A stretch of 64,000 bases of DNA from Syngnathus acus (Eukaryota > Chordata > Actinopteri > Syngnathiformes > Syngnathidae): NCBI RefSeq assembly GCF_901709675.1, contig NC_051097.1, positions 11,572,039-11,636,038 on the forward strand. Reading direction: 5' to 3'. Of this stretch, positions 49,801 to 64,000 are shown in pieces. Each line of letters begins with the position of its first letter. Position 1 is the stretch's first letter. Below the pieces are notes generated by a model. The model worked only from the letters and a program-made list of their open reading frames with translations, was not told the origin of the DNA and did not search any database. The position numbers were made by a program, and so were the translations under genes.

Positions 49801-52140
49801 GGCGGGAAACAGCTCCGAGGCGTTTTTTCCTTTGGCGATCAGCTGCGGAGAAAACGGAGCGTCTGCTGAGCTTCCCGAGAAGTTGAACGTTGGTAGGTGG
49901 GACGGCATTTTTGCGGGCCGCGCACGTAATCCACGTCGCAACTCACCCCGACGACCCGCTTCATGGCCTCCAGTTTTTGCGACTCCTTGTTGCTCTCCAG
50001 CATTTCTTTGAGGTCTTCGTTCCTGAAAACAAGATGACACAAGATGACGTGTGCAAGGGCCGACGTGGGAAAGAAAAAACAAAAGTAGGTGGCATTCATC
50101 ACTCACTCATTCCTGCGCTAACGCTAAGACCGGGGCAGCATTGTGAGCCACAACACAGAGGCGTGTTGTGCTCAACATGATTGGCTGACTGCACAAACGC
50201 CACCGTCGCACTTTTCACCAACGGCACATTTGCAATCGGCGCACACAAAGCGCAAATAGAAAGTGGCCATTTGGGCTGAAATCAATGAAGCGGCTTCGTA
50301 AATGCTTGAGAAGTCCAGACTAGACACCTCGGGACGTCCTCGGGGGCGGCCCGTCGTACCTGTCAGCGGGCGACTTGTTGGCGGAGAGCGTCAGGGTGCG
50401 TTCTTCCTGGCTCAGATGGGCCTTCAAGGAGAGCTGCAGGTGCTCGGCCGACACGGCGGCCGACCTGACGGCCACGGCCGCCTCCGAGCGGAAGCTCAAC
50501 AAACGCGCGTCCATGGCGAGAAGCTCGGCAAAACAAATCACAAGAGCCGCTCGCACCGTGTCCTTCTTCTGCCGCAGGTCTAGCGGGGAAAAATCGGCCG
50601 CCGCTATGTCTTGTCTGCTCTGGAGGCTCCGCTACTTCTTTGCCCAGACACCTCACAGTCTGTTTGGCAAACCCGAACAACGAGAAGAACGTACTGCCAA
50701 CGGCCACGTGACCTCCTCGACTTTGCCTCCTGAATTGATGCATTGTGTCTCCATAGACATCTCACTGGGCTCACTCTAGTCAACAATCATTTGTTTTAGC
50801 ATTTTAGCCATGTCTGTGTATGTTCTTCTGTGGGTTTTTAGCTTGTATTTTTTATTCTATTTATTTTTCATTTCATGCACTGATCGGTTGGCACTTTTTA
50901 AATTTCGTTGTACATGTGTGACAATGACAATAAAGATCTATTCTATTCTATTCTATCTGGAAAAACATCTCCGAAACGTCTCTCTCGGCTTTCTTTTCAA
51001 GTCTGATAGCCAGAAGGCACGGAAAATGATTGCATCTCCATCATTCCACATTGGTGGAGAACATCCTAAAAATCTGAGTCCAAAAATTGTCTTAGCATTT
51101 CAAGCATCTGAAAACAAAATGCTCTTTTAGAATGTCAGGTATCCTAAAAACAACAAAGATCCTTTTCTTAAGGTCCTAGTTATTGACGAGAAAAGTAAAT
51201 ACTTGGAGTTTCAACTCTGGCGAACACACGTCGTTGGTCTTAGTGTTTGCAAAAATGTCAACGTGTGTTCTTGTGAGTTGTTTGCAGAACCGTGTGACAT
51301 TCCACGCTGCCACGCAACTGCAGTCGGACACAATCCCGAGAAGCTCCGCTGAGGTGGACGACTAAAAACAAAACACTGCCCTCTGGCGGACACTGGCTGA
51401 CATGACGCCTCAAAGTGTGCCTCTTTAAATATGGAACGTTCGGCACGGTCCACTTTTGCAAACTTTATTGAGCCAAGGCTAGACTTGACGTGAGGGGGGG
51501 GGAGAAATAGTGCCTATGGATTATTTTAAGACCGATGCCGATTCTGATATTCGGCGGAATCAAATTCCAATAACCGATGATTAATCCCCCAAGATAAATA
51601 AAACAAAAACAAACTTTAATAAACCGTTTTAAAGACATGTCAATATCAATGAAAGCTTTGTTTTTAGATTTGCATACCTTTTTACTTGTTTTGTGATCCA
51701 CTGGAACCCCGAAGTAGTATTTCGAAAAGTACGTTTAAAAAAAAAAAAAAAAAAGTTGAAATCGCTCAACATTCTGATATGGTCTCAGCGTATCGCGGCT
51801 TTGAGCAGAAAGTCGGGGTGAACCGTGCTTCCCGCGGTAAACGGAGGTAGGCGCAATGGGACACTTTGACCCAACTTTGGCAGCTGACTGCCATTGGCCA
51901 TCACTTGAGTTGGAGCTAGCTGCAACAGTTAGCCTCCGCCGAAAGCACGTCGACGTGGCATACGCATCTCCTCGGCTCTACCCAAAGTAGGGATGAAAGA
52001 AAACGAATAAAGTTGCCTTACTTTTTAAAGTCGGCGCTGAAGAGCCCGAAGGCGGCCCCGGGGACGCTGCTCTCCTGGCCAGCCTCCACCGCAGCCTCCG
52101 CTCCTCCACCTTGGTCGTTGTACAAAGCTGTCGTCGACAT
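37551..52140 (-). CDS. ap3b1: AP-3 complex subunit beta-1 (beta-3A adaptin)
   Basis: Large subunit of the AP-3 adaptor that sorts cargo from endosomes to lysosomes and pigment granules; human loss causes Hermansky-Pudlak syndrome 2. Twenty-seven coding exons, 5' to 3': 52022-52140, 49947-50022, 49768-49842, 49561-49656, 49330-49490, 49201-49267, 47776-47958, 47537-47692, 46879-46976, 46759-46813, 46590-46661, 46444-46506, 46248-46380, 46057-46166, 45811-45987, 45543-45729, 45349-45479, 45123-45267, 44861-45044, 44210-44339, 44094-44142, 43835-43947, 41196-41424, 40519-40603, 40340-40437, 40145-40283, 37551-37710. All phases agree, giving 1096 residues (human 1094). The adaptin trunk shows [20 protein letters not shown] and [20 protein letters not shown]. 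The hinge (exons 45123 to 44210) is Ser/Asp/Glu-rich, and the C-terminal ear follows. The intron after 46759 has a GC donor. Confidence 0.96.
37711..40144 (-). other. ap3b1 last intron (2.4 kb)
   Basis: No coding exon is seen. GC-rich, with (GGCCC)n near 37968-37992 and recurrent TTAATTA/CCAATTA cores (38265, 38395, 38958, 39024, 39375). (CCG)n at 39776-39808 and (GGCA)n at 39863-39881 are simple repeats. Unusually long compared with the ~70-150 base introns in the gene's middle. Confidence 0.5.
41425..43834 (-). other. ap3b1 intron before exon 41196-41424 (2.4 kb)
   Basis: No coding exon is seen. It contains C runs (42112-42125, 42295-42306), an A run (41612-41627), several CpG-rich blocks and TTAATTGG at 42873-42880. 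A long (AC)18 tract at 43791-43826 sits next to the 5' splice site and is listed separately. Confidence 0.5.
43791..43826. repeat. (AC)18 microsatellite beside an ap3b1 5' splice site
   Basis: In the minus-strand transcript this is (UG)18 starting about nine bases after the GU of the intron that follows exon 43835-43947. UG tracts are known binding sites for TDP-43 and CELF proteins. Confidence 0.9.
46721..46741. repeat. (GGCT)5 tetranucleotide repeat in an ap3b1 intron
   Basis: Five GGCT units, preceded by the degenerate GGCTGGCC, in the short intron between exons 46759-46813 and 46590-46661, whose donor is GC. It lies within ~40 bases of that donor. Confidence 0.8.
50360..50579 (-). other. 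Unassigned coding-like exon inside ap3b1 intron 1
   Basis: A 220-base block flanked on the minus strand by a good acceptor (TTTTCCCCGCTAG) and a good donor (GACAG followed by GTACGA). It is open for 72 codons with mostly G or C in the third position, like the real exons around it. The peptide contains [19 protein letters not shown] and ends [13 protein letters not shown] do not recognise the family. It needs one base from a preceding exon and leaves two, so it would splice in frame into ap3b1 exon 2 (49947-50022). It could be an alternative 5' exon of ap3b1, an exon of a nested gene (unspliced, it would stop at about 50320), or a chance GC-rich ORF. No convincing upstream coding exon with the right phase was found; the best donor upstream (GCA/GTACGT near 50697) has the wrong phase for its ATG frame. 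Confidence 0.4.
50800..50960 (+). mobile_element. LINE 3' tail fragment
   Basis: T-rich sequence followed by 'aaatttcgttgtacatgtgt', 'gacaatgacaataaag' and a (TTCTA)n tail at about 50938-50956. This is the typical 3' end of a teleost non-LTR retrotransposon, as I recall it. No reverse transcriptase remains. It lies in ap3b1 intron 1, opposite to the transcript. Confidence 0.7.
51480..51780. mobile_element. Possible decayed DNA-transposon fragment
   Basis: The phrases 'accgatgccgattctgatat' and 'ggaatcaaattccaataacc' resemble the 'ccgat...ataaccgat' repeats frequent in fish hAT-like elements. Ends and target duplications cannot be defined, so the assignment is tentative. Confidence 0.3.
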
Positions 52141-52837
52141 CTTCCAAGCTTTGTTCCCCCACGCAAAAAAACCAAACAACAACTTTCCACGCAGTATCGT
52201 CAGTACGTCGGCGTGGCGTCTGTTGCGGAACTTGAAAGGGAAGCGGCGGACAAACTTCTCGAGATTTTCCTCCAACTTCTTTTTTAAGATTCACTACCGG
52301 AAGTCCGCAGCGAGCGTCATATGACAGGTTTAGCGAGTGCGGAACGTAGATCTGTGGCAACCAGAGGTCATCTCCCATTGGCTTATGCCGCGGGAGGCGC
52401 TCTCCTATTATATTTCTATGCTCCGCGTGCTGGACCGGGTCAGAAGACTGCATGTGACATCTTCACTCGGGAAGACTAGTTTCTTCTTCTTCTTCTTAGA
52501 ATTAAGAACCGTTTCATGATTTATTGTAGCCTTTCTTCGAACACCAAAAGTTCGAGCAATTCAAGTATTGGATCTCTAAACTTAACCTTGGTTAGAACCT
52601 GGAATTTTACTTGCAATCATATATTGTAAGTATATGCCCCACTACTTAAACACGGCATTCTGATTATGACCGAGTTTGTCGAATAAAAATGAATCCGATG
52701 AATCCATCCCTTTAGATCAGGGGTGCCCAAATTGGGTTCTGCACTGGCGCCCCCTGCTGTCAACTGAAATTAACCTCTGTTTGTCGTAGCGGAAATGAGT
52801 CGCCGCGCAAGCGCAAAGGCATCACTCCACTGTCAAC
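52141..52837. promoter_or_regulatory. Divergent promoter region of ap3b1 and uqcr10
   Basis: The start codons are 697 bases apart, back to back. An ETS-type site, ACCGGAAGT, lies at 52296-52304, about 155 bases from the ap3b1 start, and a related GCGGAAATGAG lies at 52790-52800 close to the uqcr10 start. The middle (52500-52760) includes a short piece of dispersed repeat ('gatcaggggtgcccaaattg'). Confidence 0.5.
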
Positions 52838-53177
52838 ATGGCGCTAGCAAAGTCCGTGTACAATCTGCTCTTCAGGAGAACGTCCACTTTCGCCGTAACC
52901 ATCATGGTCGGCGCTGTCTTCTTCGAGCGAATATTTGACCAAGGCGGAGACGCGATCTTTGAGCAAATGAATCGCGGGGTAAGATGCTTTACCCGTGCGG
53001 AATTTGTGCTTTTATCCTGACCTTGCATGCAGTCAGAGGGCGAAGAGCTGCTAGGCGTTAGCTAGGCTAGCATCGCCTGTGCTGTCCAATTGAACCTAAT
53101 TATTCGTCACATTTTGTGTTTTATGTTAGAAACTATGGAAACACATCCAACACAACTACGAGAGCAAGGAGGAATAA
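52838..53177 (+). CDS. uqcr10: Cytochrome b-c1 complex subunit 9 (UQCR10)
   Basis: Small single-span subunit of mitochondrial respiratory complex III. Two exons, 52838-52978 and 53130-53177, give 62 residues (human 63). The motif YNLLFRRTSTFAVTIMVGAV covers the membrane helix, followed by FFERIFDQGGDAIFEQMNRG and, after the intron, KLWKHIQHNYESKEE. ATTAAA at 53406-53411 is the likely polyadenylation signal. In human the gene is on chromosome 22, so its place here is a local rearrangement relative to mammals. Confidence 0.96.
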
Positions 53178-54054
53178 TGGGGACACCGGTTTGCAGAGGC
53201 TGAAGGTGACATCATCCTGCCTGCTTGGACTTCACTCACTTATCCACCACCGAACTAAATAACAAACATGGACCGATGTGCTTTACATTGGGCCCAAAGT
53301 TTGAGCAGACCACCGCCAAGATAGAGCAGTGGACCCCCGCCACTTCATTCTCCCCACTCCTGTCATTTGTGCTGCGATTATTGTCATCGCCCCATATTGT
53401 AAATGATTAAACATGTTGCTGTCAAGGGATTGTGCTACCGTTGTTTCCTTGCATTATTATTATTATTATCATTATTATTATTCATCTCAGTCTTTTCCTA
53501 CCCGCGTAGAGCCAAGACACATTAAAAATTGTCACTGCCCATCAAAAAATGTCACGAAGCGGAAATAGTCAACCTTTTGTCTCAGCTTACTCACAAATGC
53601 ACTTATTGTGAAATGTTTAAGTAGACACAGCGATGACTTTGGTGGCTGAATGTTTATCCAACTATTTTTTTAAAAAAGCGCCTTATAATTCCGATTTCGC
53701 CCATGGCACCGATGTGCCGTTCCTAAAACGCACGCTTGTCCTTTTTCAAATTACGAAGCAGCTCCAGTCCAAAAGGTGGCGATAAGTAATTCACTCACAT
53801 AAACCATCGGAATCAACTGCCGTTCGAGGAAGAAAAGACCGCATCCGACGTCATCTTTGTGCGACACGTCAACTCGCAGCGAAGTGACATCCAAAAGTTG
53901 CCCACGCAAAGCACATCACGTTTCTGAGCGGACGTCGAAAATATTCGGTCGCCGCTTTGCTGATTTGACTCGAGGGAGTTGCAAGGACTCGGAGTTGCGC
54001 TAAAATCCAAACCACGATCAACTGTTGGCATCCAGAGAAGGGAACCGCGGCAGC
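53178..54054. other. uqcr10 3' UTR and eif2b1 promoter side
   Basis: The uqcr10 3' UTR probably ends near 53430. A (TTA)n-like run lies at 53454-53482. Bases 53800-54054 are moderately CpG-rich directly before the eif2b1 start. No further gene is seen. Confidence 0.55.
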
Positions 54055-55856
54055 ATGAATGAACAAGGTAAGCCAAGAACTGAGAGGGACGCTGGAGTCT
54101 TGTGTGGGTGCTGGATACAACGTACGTGTGTATGGCGTCTCGTGCGTGCCTTGTCATTTTGTGTTTGTTTGGTCATTTTCTGCTGTCATTTTGCACGTGT
54201 CAGTTGGTGTTTTGGTTTGGGCGGAATGTGAGCGAGCGAGCGCGCGCGCAGAAAACTCTCCAAGCGCCCTCCTCCAAATTCAGATGTTATTTACTGCATG
54301 TGATGCTCTTCTTTTTACAAGCTAGAGAAAGGGCAATACCATGCAGTACTTGGTAGAAAGGAAATCATTTTGAATACGTGCCATTTGCCTCCCCTATTTT
54401 ATCGTGTGCATTTGTTGCGCAGAGCTGTTGGAGTACTTTCGCAGCCAGCTGAGGCAGGACCCCGACGTGGCTTCGGCCGTGGCCGCCATCCGCACGCTGC
54501 TGGAGTTTCTCAAGCGAGATGAAGGCAAGGCGAGGCGAGCTCACCTGGGTGCTTGTGCTCTTGCTGCCGTTATTACTGACGACCTTGTGACCTTCAGGCG
54601 AGACCCTTCAGGGCCTGAGGGAGAACTTGACGTGGGCCACCGACCGCCTGACCAGCGTGGACTCGTCGGTGGCCGTGTCGTCGGGCGGCGAGCTCTTCCT
54701 GCGCTTCATCAGTCTCACGTCGCTCGAGCACAAGGTGGGACGCCGAGCAACACGCACACCCAAAGCGTGGGTATGAACCGGCGTTGTTTTGCTGTCGCCA
54801 TGGCAACGTTCGGCAGGAATTGTCGCGCTGCAAGAAAGTGATGGAGGAGCGCGGGCAGCTGTTTGTGGACAAGATCTCCATGTCTAGGGGCAAAGTGGCC
54901 AAGCTGTGTCACACCTTCATCAAGGACGGAGCCGTAAGTGTCGACAAAAGCGAGCAAAGGAGCAAACATTGGTGGATCTACGACGTGTGACCCACCTGTC
55001 TATTGCGGGACAGAAAATCCTGACGCACTCATACTCGCGGGTAGTCCTCAAGGTGCTGGAGAAGGCGGCGGCCGAGAAGAAACGTTTCTCCGTCTTTGTC
55101 ACAGAGTCGCAGCCCGACGGCGCCGGGTGAGTTGCCGTTGCCGCTGCCGCCACCCATCCTGGCACTTTTTCTTCTCATCCTCACTGTTGTAAAAAAAGGC
55201 GACTGATGGCCAAGCACCTGAGCAAACTCAACGTTCCCGTCACCATCATCCTGGACGCTGCCGTGGGGTGAGAAAAAAGCCTTTGTGTTGTTTTGTCAGG
55301 GAAGCCTTTCTACTTTTCTGTCTCCTGCATTAGGTACATCTTGGAGAAGGTGGATCAAGTCATTGTAGGTGCTGAAGGCGTGGTGGAGAGCGGCGGCATC
55401 ATCAACAAGGTTTGCCACCCACCTTGCGTCTTGACTTCCTTCCATCTCCTTACGTGAACCCCCCCGCCCCCCCAACTGCAGATCGGCACCTACCAGATGG
55501 CGGCGTGCGCCAAAGCCCACAACAAAGCCTTCTACGTGGTGGCCGAGAGCTTCAAGTTTGTGCGCCTCTACCCGCTCAACCAGCAGGACGTGCCTGACCA
55601 GTTCAAGGTGAGATGACCCGGGAACACTGTGGAAAAGGACTCTTTTTATTGTGGCCCGCAAAATGTGCCCATGCCCCCGCCTGCGTGTGTGTTTTGTCAG
55701 TACAAGGCGGACACGTTGAAAAGTAGCTCCAACCTATCGGAGGAGCACCCCCTGGTGGACTACACGCCACCCTCCCTCATCACGCTGCTCTTCACCGACC
55801 TGGGCGTGCTCACGCCTTCGGCCGTCAGCGACGAGCTCATCAAGCTCTATTTATGA
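54055..55856 (+). CDS. eif2b1: Translation initiation factor eIF2B subunit alpha
   Basis: Regulatory alpha subunit of eIF2B, the guanine-nucleotide exchange factor for eIF2; it senses phosphorylated eIF2 in the integrated stress response. Nine exons: 54055-54067, 54423-54524, 54598-54734, 54817-54933, 55014-55126, 55199-55267, 55334-55409, 55482-55607 and 55701-55856. They join to 302 residues (human 305). Matching blocks are [100 protein letters not shown] and [20 protein letters not shown]. The first coding exon has only 13 bases (M-N-E-Q plus one base). Intron 2 starts with GC; a GT donor 32 bases downstream would leave an intron of only 41 bases. AATAAA at 55863 ends the message 24 bases before the ddx55 stop codon on the other strand. 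Confidence 0.95.
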
Positions 55857-55862
55857 AACGTC

Positions 55863-55868
55863 AATAAA
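55863..55868 (+). terminator. eif2b1 polyadenylation signal
   Basis: Perfect AATAAA seven bases after the stop codon of eif2b1. Cleavage 10-30 bases downstream would fall inside the last coding exon of ddx55 on the opposite strand. Confidence 0.75.
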
Positions 55869-55879
55869 AAGAAATGTCT

Positions 55880-58856
<2,977 letters not shown>

Positions 58857-59495
58857 ATTAGCTAAAAGTGGCACCGCGCGAAGACGATTAGCCCACGCTA
58901 CGTACTACCCCACGAGAAGATTACACTTCCGGGTTGCGAGTCACGTTGGGAGAAAAGGCTTCGACAAAAGCGGTAGGTTTTTAAAACAAACTTAAAACTC
59001 TTAAAATAATTCTTAAATTGTCGTACTACTAAAATATCTGCAAAATAAATTTTCCCCGCGTTGAAGCTAGAATTCGTTAAAGAGAAGTCGTTGTCTTATT
59101 GATGAGAACACTTCCGGGTTGCGTCAATGTTTACGTTTTTAGTCAAACCGGAGCGCGTTATTTAAAATGGGAATTTAATCCGCCTCCTAAAAAAGCCAAT
59201 TTTATTTTCTAAATGAATACCCACGGTAGATAAAGGGCCTTGGAAATAAATTAAAATACAAAATTAGGTGTGTGTACAGTGTCAGGATATTCCACATTAA
59301 ACTGACCAATAGACAGTACAATTAAGGAATAAGTACTGGTTAACTCTAGAATATTTCTTAAAATTCAATATGCAAATTTACATATTACTTCATATTAGTG
59401 GATATTGTGTATGGAACAACACTTCAAAGTAATGAGTCAAGGATGTTTTCTTTTCCAGGATTAAAACATTTGTAGGCAGATGTGGTTTAGAATTT
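58857..59495. promoter_or_regulatory. ddx55 promoter side with a repeated ETS element
   Basis: The 16-base string ACACTTCCGGGTTGCG occurs twice in the same orientation, at 58923-58938 and 59108-59123. Its core CTTCCGGG is a consensus ETS (GABP-type) site read on the minus strand. The first copy is 67 bases upstream of the ddx55 start codon and probably marks the transcription start. Confidence 0.55.
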
Positions 59496-60397
59496 CTTTA
59501 TTATGAAACCTGGGGCTTGTTTTCAACAACCATTCTACATTTGTACAGAGGGATGCATCAGTGTCGGAGTCTGAAAATGGGAGACTGAGTGCAGAGAAGT
59601 TTTCCTGCCTGAGCAAACACCAAGGGTTGGTTGGTTGGTTGGGTGTTTTTTTTACAAATACAAAAGCTTAGGAGCACTTCCAGTTGAGATGCAACGCACA
59701 GGACGCAGCCACCAAAGTCAAGAGAGCCACGGCGGCTTTGGACGTTTCGAAAAGGAGCCGAAATAACAACACATAAAAAAGGATGTCGAATCGGGCGCAA
59801 CAAAAATGACATCCAACCGCTGCGTCTTAGGGAAAGTGCTCCAAAACAATGACAAAATAAGTCCGAACTGTTGTACAATCGCATTCATTTAAAATCCCCC
59901 GACATAGTAAGCAGCCACAGAAAGAACACAGCAGTCAGTAGATCCGCACCCCCACCCCACCCCACCCCACCACCAAGGTGTTTTTTTTCCCCTCAGATTA
60001 AACTATTTGCTCGAAATGTTGCCAATTCAAATGGCCCGTTTGACTTTTTATAACCTCGGTAACGCAAGCGCCAATCAGATCAAACCACCACACACCAACC
60101 CCAAAAATGACAAAACTCGCCTTTGATACTTCCAGCGCCTTCTGTCTTGATTTAAAATGCGCAGATGATATCACAAAACAGTACTGGCAAACTAATGAAA
60201 CCACATAGGGGGGGGGGGGGTAGACAACCGGATTAAAAAAAAAAAAAAATTTAGAAAAAAAAAAACCGTACAGAATCCTGCGGCCATTTTTTTACAACCT
60301 AATTGAGAAATCAGAAGTGGTGAAAACTGCCAGTCTGCTTTGCAAACAATTGTCTCAAGGAGGACGAGGGTTCGCTCCACGTTGTGCCGCCACGCCA
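59496..60397 (-). other. tmed2 3' untranslated region (about 0.9 kb)
   Basis: TTTATT at 59497-59502 (AATAAA on minus) is the first strong polyadenylation signal after the tmed2 stop, giving a 3' UTR of about 0.9 kb. It contains a G run (60208-60219) and short A runs. No coding frame is seen. Confidence 0.5.
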
Positions 60398-62553
<2,156 letters not shown>

Positions 62554-62606
62554 TGTTGCTGGACTTCAGAAAAACAAAAAGAACTCAGTTGAACTCAATT
62601 GTATCC

Positions 62607-62631
62607 GCGGTGCGGTGCGGTGCGGTGCGGT
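62607..62631. repeat. (GTGCG)n pentanucleotide repeat in the tmed2 5' region
   Basis: Five tandem copies of GCGGT/GTGCG, about 55 bases upstream of the tmed2 start codon. Confidence 0.85.
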
Positions 62632-64000
62632 GTCTTCCCTGCTGGGCTTCAATGTCGTGCGGCTGATTTGGAGCCGGAGTGGAAAAGCCCAAGTGGCGAA
62701 CTGCGGCCGCCGTGTGATTGCCACGTACGGCTTAAACGGTGAGCGGCGAGGGTCAGTTCAGAGAAAGCGCGATTCGTAAAGACGCACGGGTTTACCTTAC
62801 GACATTAGCGCACACTTGAACCGGGCTTCACAATGAAACAATTAATGGGGAATTAAATAAAACCATCTACTGATGAATGAATAAAGGTCAACACGAATAA
62901 ATGCACTAGTGCCACTCCGTTTAACTTAACGTTTAAGCGTTAATGAAACCGTGTACGAAAAGCGCATTTGTACTACTGTAATACATGATGAGTAAATCAA
63001 CACCCGCAGCCATCACATAAACACCAATAAACGCCGTACCTCAAAGACACCATTTTCCCTCCGGCAATAAAGTAAAAAAAACAATGTCAAACTATTTCGT
63101 ATTACAGTATGTTGTTTTGACTCATACACCTCATATTAGCAATACTTTTTTCTTTTTTTTCTTCATCTTGCACATTCTTTAGTCCGCTTGGAAAACATAC
63201 GATTACTTTTCTACGCATGCGCACAGACGGAACATGGAAGGAGTCTTCCATTTTTACCTCTCGTTGCCCCGATGTGACGAGAGCCGTTGTTTTAACGTAA
63301 AGGGGTGGTGCAACACAATTAAGCGGCCATACCAGGCGCGAAAAGCAACGTACCCTTTAGTACGTCGCAGGTTCGGTGACGTCCAACCCTCGACTTGTTC
63401 TCAAGTCTCCGAGACGGGCCTAAAAGCAGTTTTTACGGAGTACTTCCCCATACTTTTTCGTCGATGTCGTGATTTCGGCACACACATTGGCCGGGCACGA
63501 GCCGATGAACGTCTTTTCCCGGTAACTGGAGGGGAAAACGGTCGCGAAGGCTCGTCACCTCGCTGCCGGGAAGCTACTGCTAGCTGCCAAGTAGGGAAGG
63601 AAGTGAGCAGCGGAAAAAAATGACATCTCGAAGGTAACCGCTTCCCTGGAAAACACCGGCCGCCGCCGGCGTTAGCCTAGCTTTCGACATTTATTCTCGC
63701 CGAGAGGTTTTGGGGGCAGCGCGTCGGCCAAAAACCTCCAAGTGGTCCGCCCCCGACGTTTTGTGTATCATGTGTGCGACGTTTTGTGTGGGGCCCGGGG
63801 GGAGCTGCTGGCTCGCCCGCCCGCCCGCCCGCCGCGAAACGTTCGTCTCCACCAGTGACTTCAAGTTGACTATTCACCTCCAGCCTAAGCCTAACCCCTA
63901 TTCACCCCCCACGTTGTAAATATCGATGCGATCAAAAGGCACAAGGCTTCTTCCTCATTGCCTACGAGACGTTCTAGCGTTCGTTACGCTGTACTCCGAG
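62632..64000. other. Intergenic after tmed2; probable promoter of the next gene
   Basis: Bases 62780-63180 are AT-rich and featureless. An NRF-1-like site (ACGCATGCGCA) lies at 63213-63223 and an ETS-type GGAAGTGA at 63599-63606. Between 63450 and 63850 the sequence is CpG-rich. A short ATG frame at 63620-63633 (MTSR) ends at a good donor, GAAG followed by GTAACC, and could be the first coding exon of a plus-strand gene continuing past the window. The gene cannot be identified. A 129-codon open frame at 63234-63623 has no recognisable similarity. Confidence 0.35.

Noticed and set aside
54549-54597. Using the GT at about 54549 as the true eif2b1 donor
   Set aside because: It would leave an intron under 50 bases and insert residues absent from human; kept only as a possible alternative.
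63234-63623. 129-codon open frame near the right edge
   Set aside because: No homology and weak codon character; it overlaps a likely promoter/5' UTR.

Overview
The window is vertebrate nuclear DNA, almost certainly from a teleost fish with a compact genome. It holds thirteen recognisable protein-coding genes made of many short exons with GT-AG introns, often only 65-150 bases long. There are vertebrate-type CpG-rich promoters, (CA)n microsatellites and fragments of repeats typical of fish. Nothing prokaryotic, viral or CRISPR-like is present. The species cannot be named from the sequence; a compact percomorph is my inference.

Layout, left to right: setd1b (minus, 5' part only), rhof (plus), tmem120b (minus), morn3 (plus), orai1 (minus), wdr41 (minus), otp (minus), tbca (minus), ap3b1 (minus, 27 coding exons), uqcr10 (plus), eif2b1 (plus), ddx55 (minus), tmed2 (minus). 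In human, setd1b-rhof-tmem120b-morn3-orai1 and eif2b1-ddx55-tmed2 lie at 12q24.31, wdr41-otp-tbca-ap3b1 lies at 5q13-14, and UQCR10 lies on chromosome 22. The window is therefore a 5q-type block sitting between two parts of a 12q24-type block.

Exon models were built by hand from splice sites, reading phase and recalled family sequence. All complete models close in frame, with lengths near the human proteins: rhof 211 aa, tmem120b 338, morn3 226, orai1 225, wdr41 445, otp 337, tbca 108, ap3b1 1096, uqcr10 62, eif2b1 302, ddx55 587, tmed2 201 or 209.

The genes do not form an operon-like system. They serve histone methylation (setd1b), actin signalling (rhof), store-operated calcium entry (orai1), lysosome and vesicle traffic (wdr41, ap3b1, tmed2), tubulin folding (tbca), hypothalamic neuron specification (otp), respiration (uqcr10), translation initiation (eif2b1) and ribosome biogenesis (ddx55). 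I found no undescribed biological system. The points most worth checking are an unassigned coding-like exon inside ap3b1 intron 1, three non-canonical GC-AG introns, a 24-base in-frame tmed2 microexon, an orai1 with no long N-terminus, UG repeats beside an ap3b1 splice donor, overlapping eif2b1 and ddx55 tails, and an apparent excess of the palindrome GGCCGGCC. The gene-poor stretch at 31.7-43.8 kb has no further gene that I can see; it is rich in homeodomain-core motifs and includes one promoter-like CpG patch.
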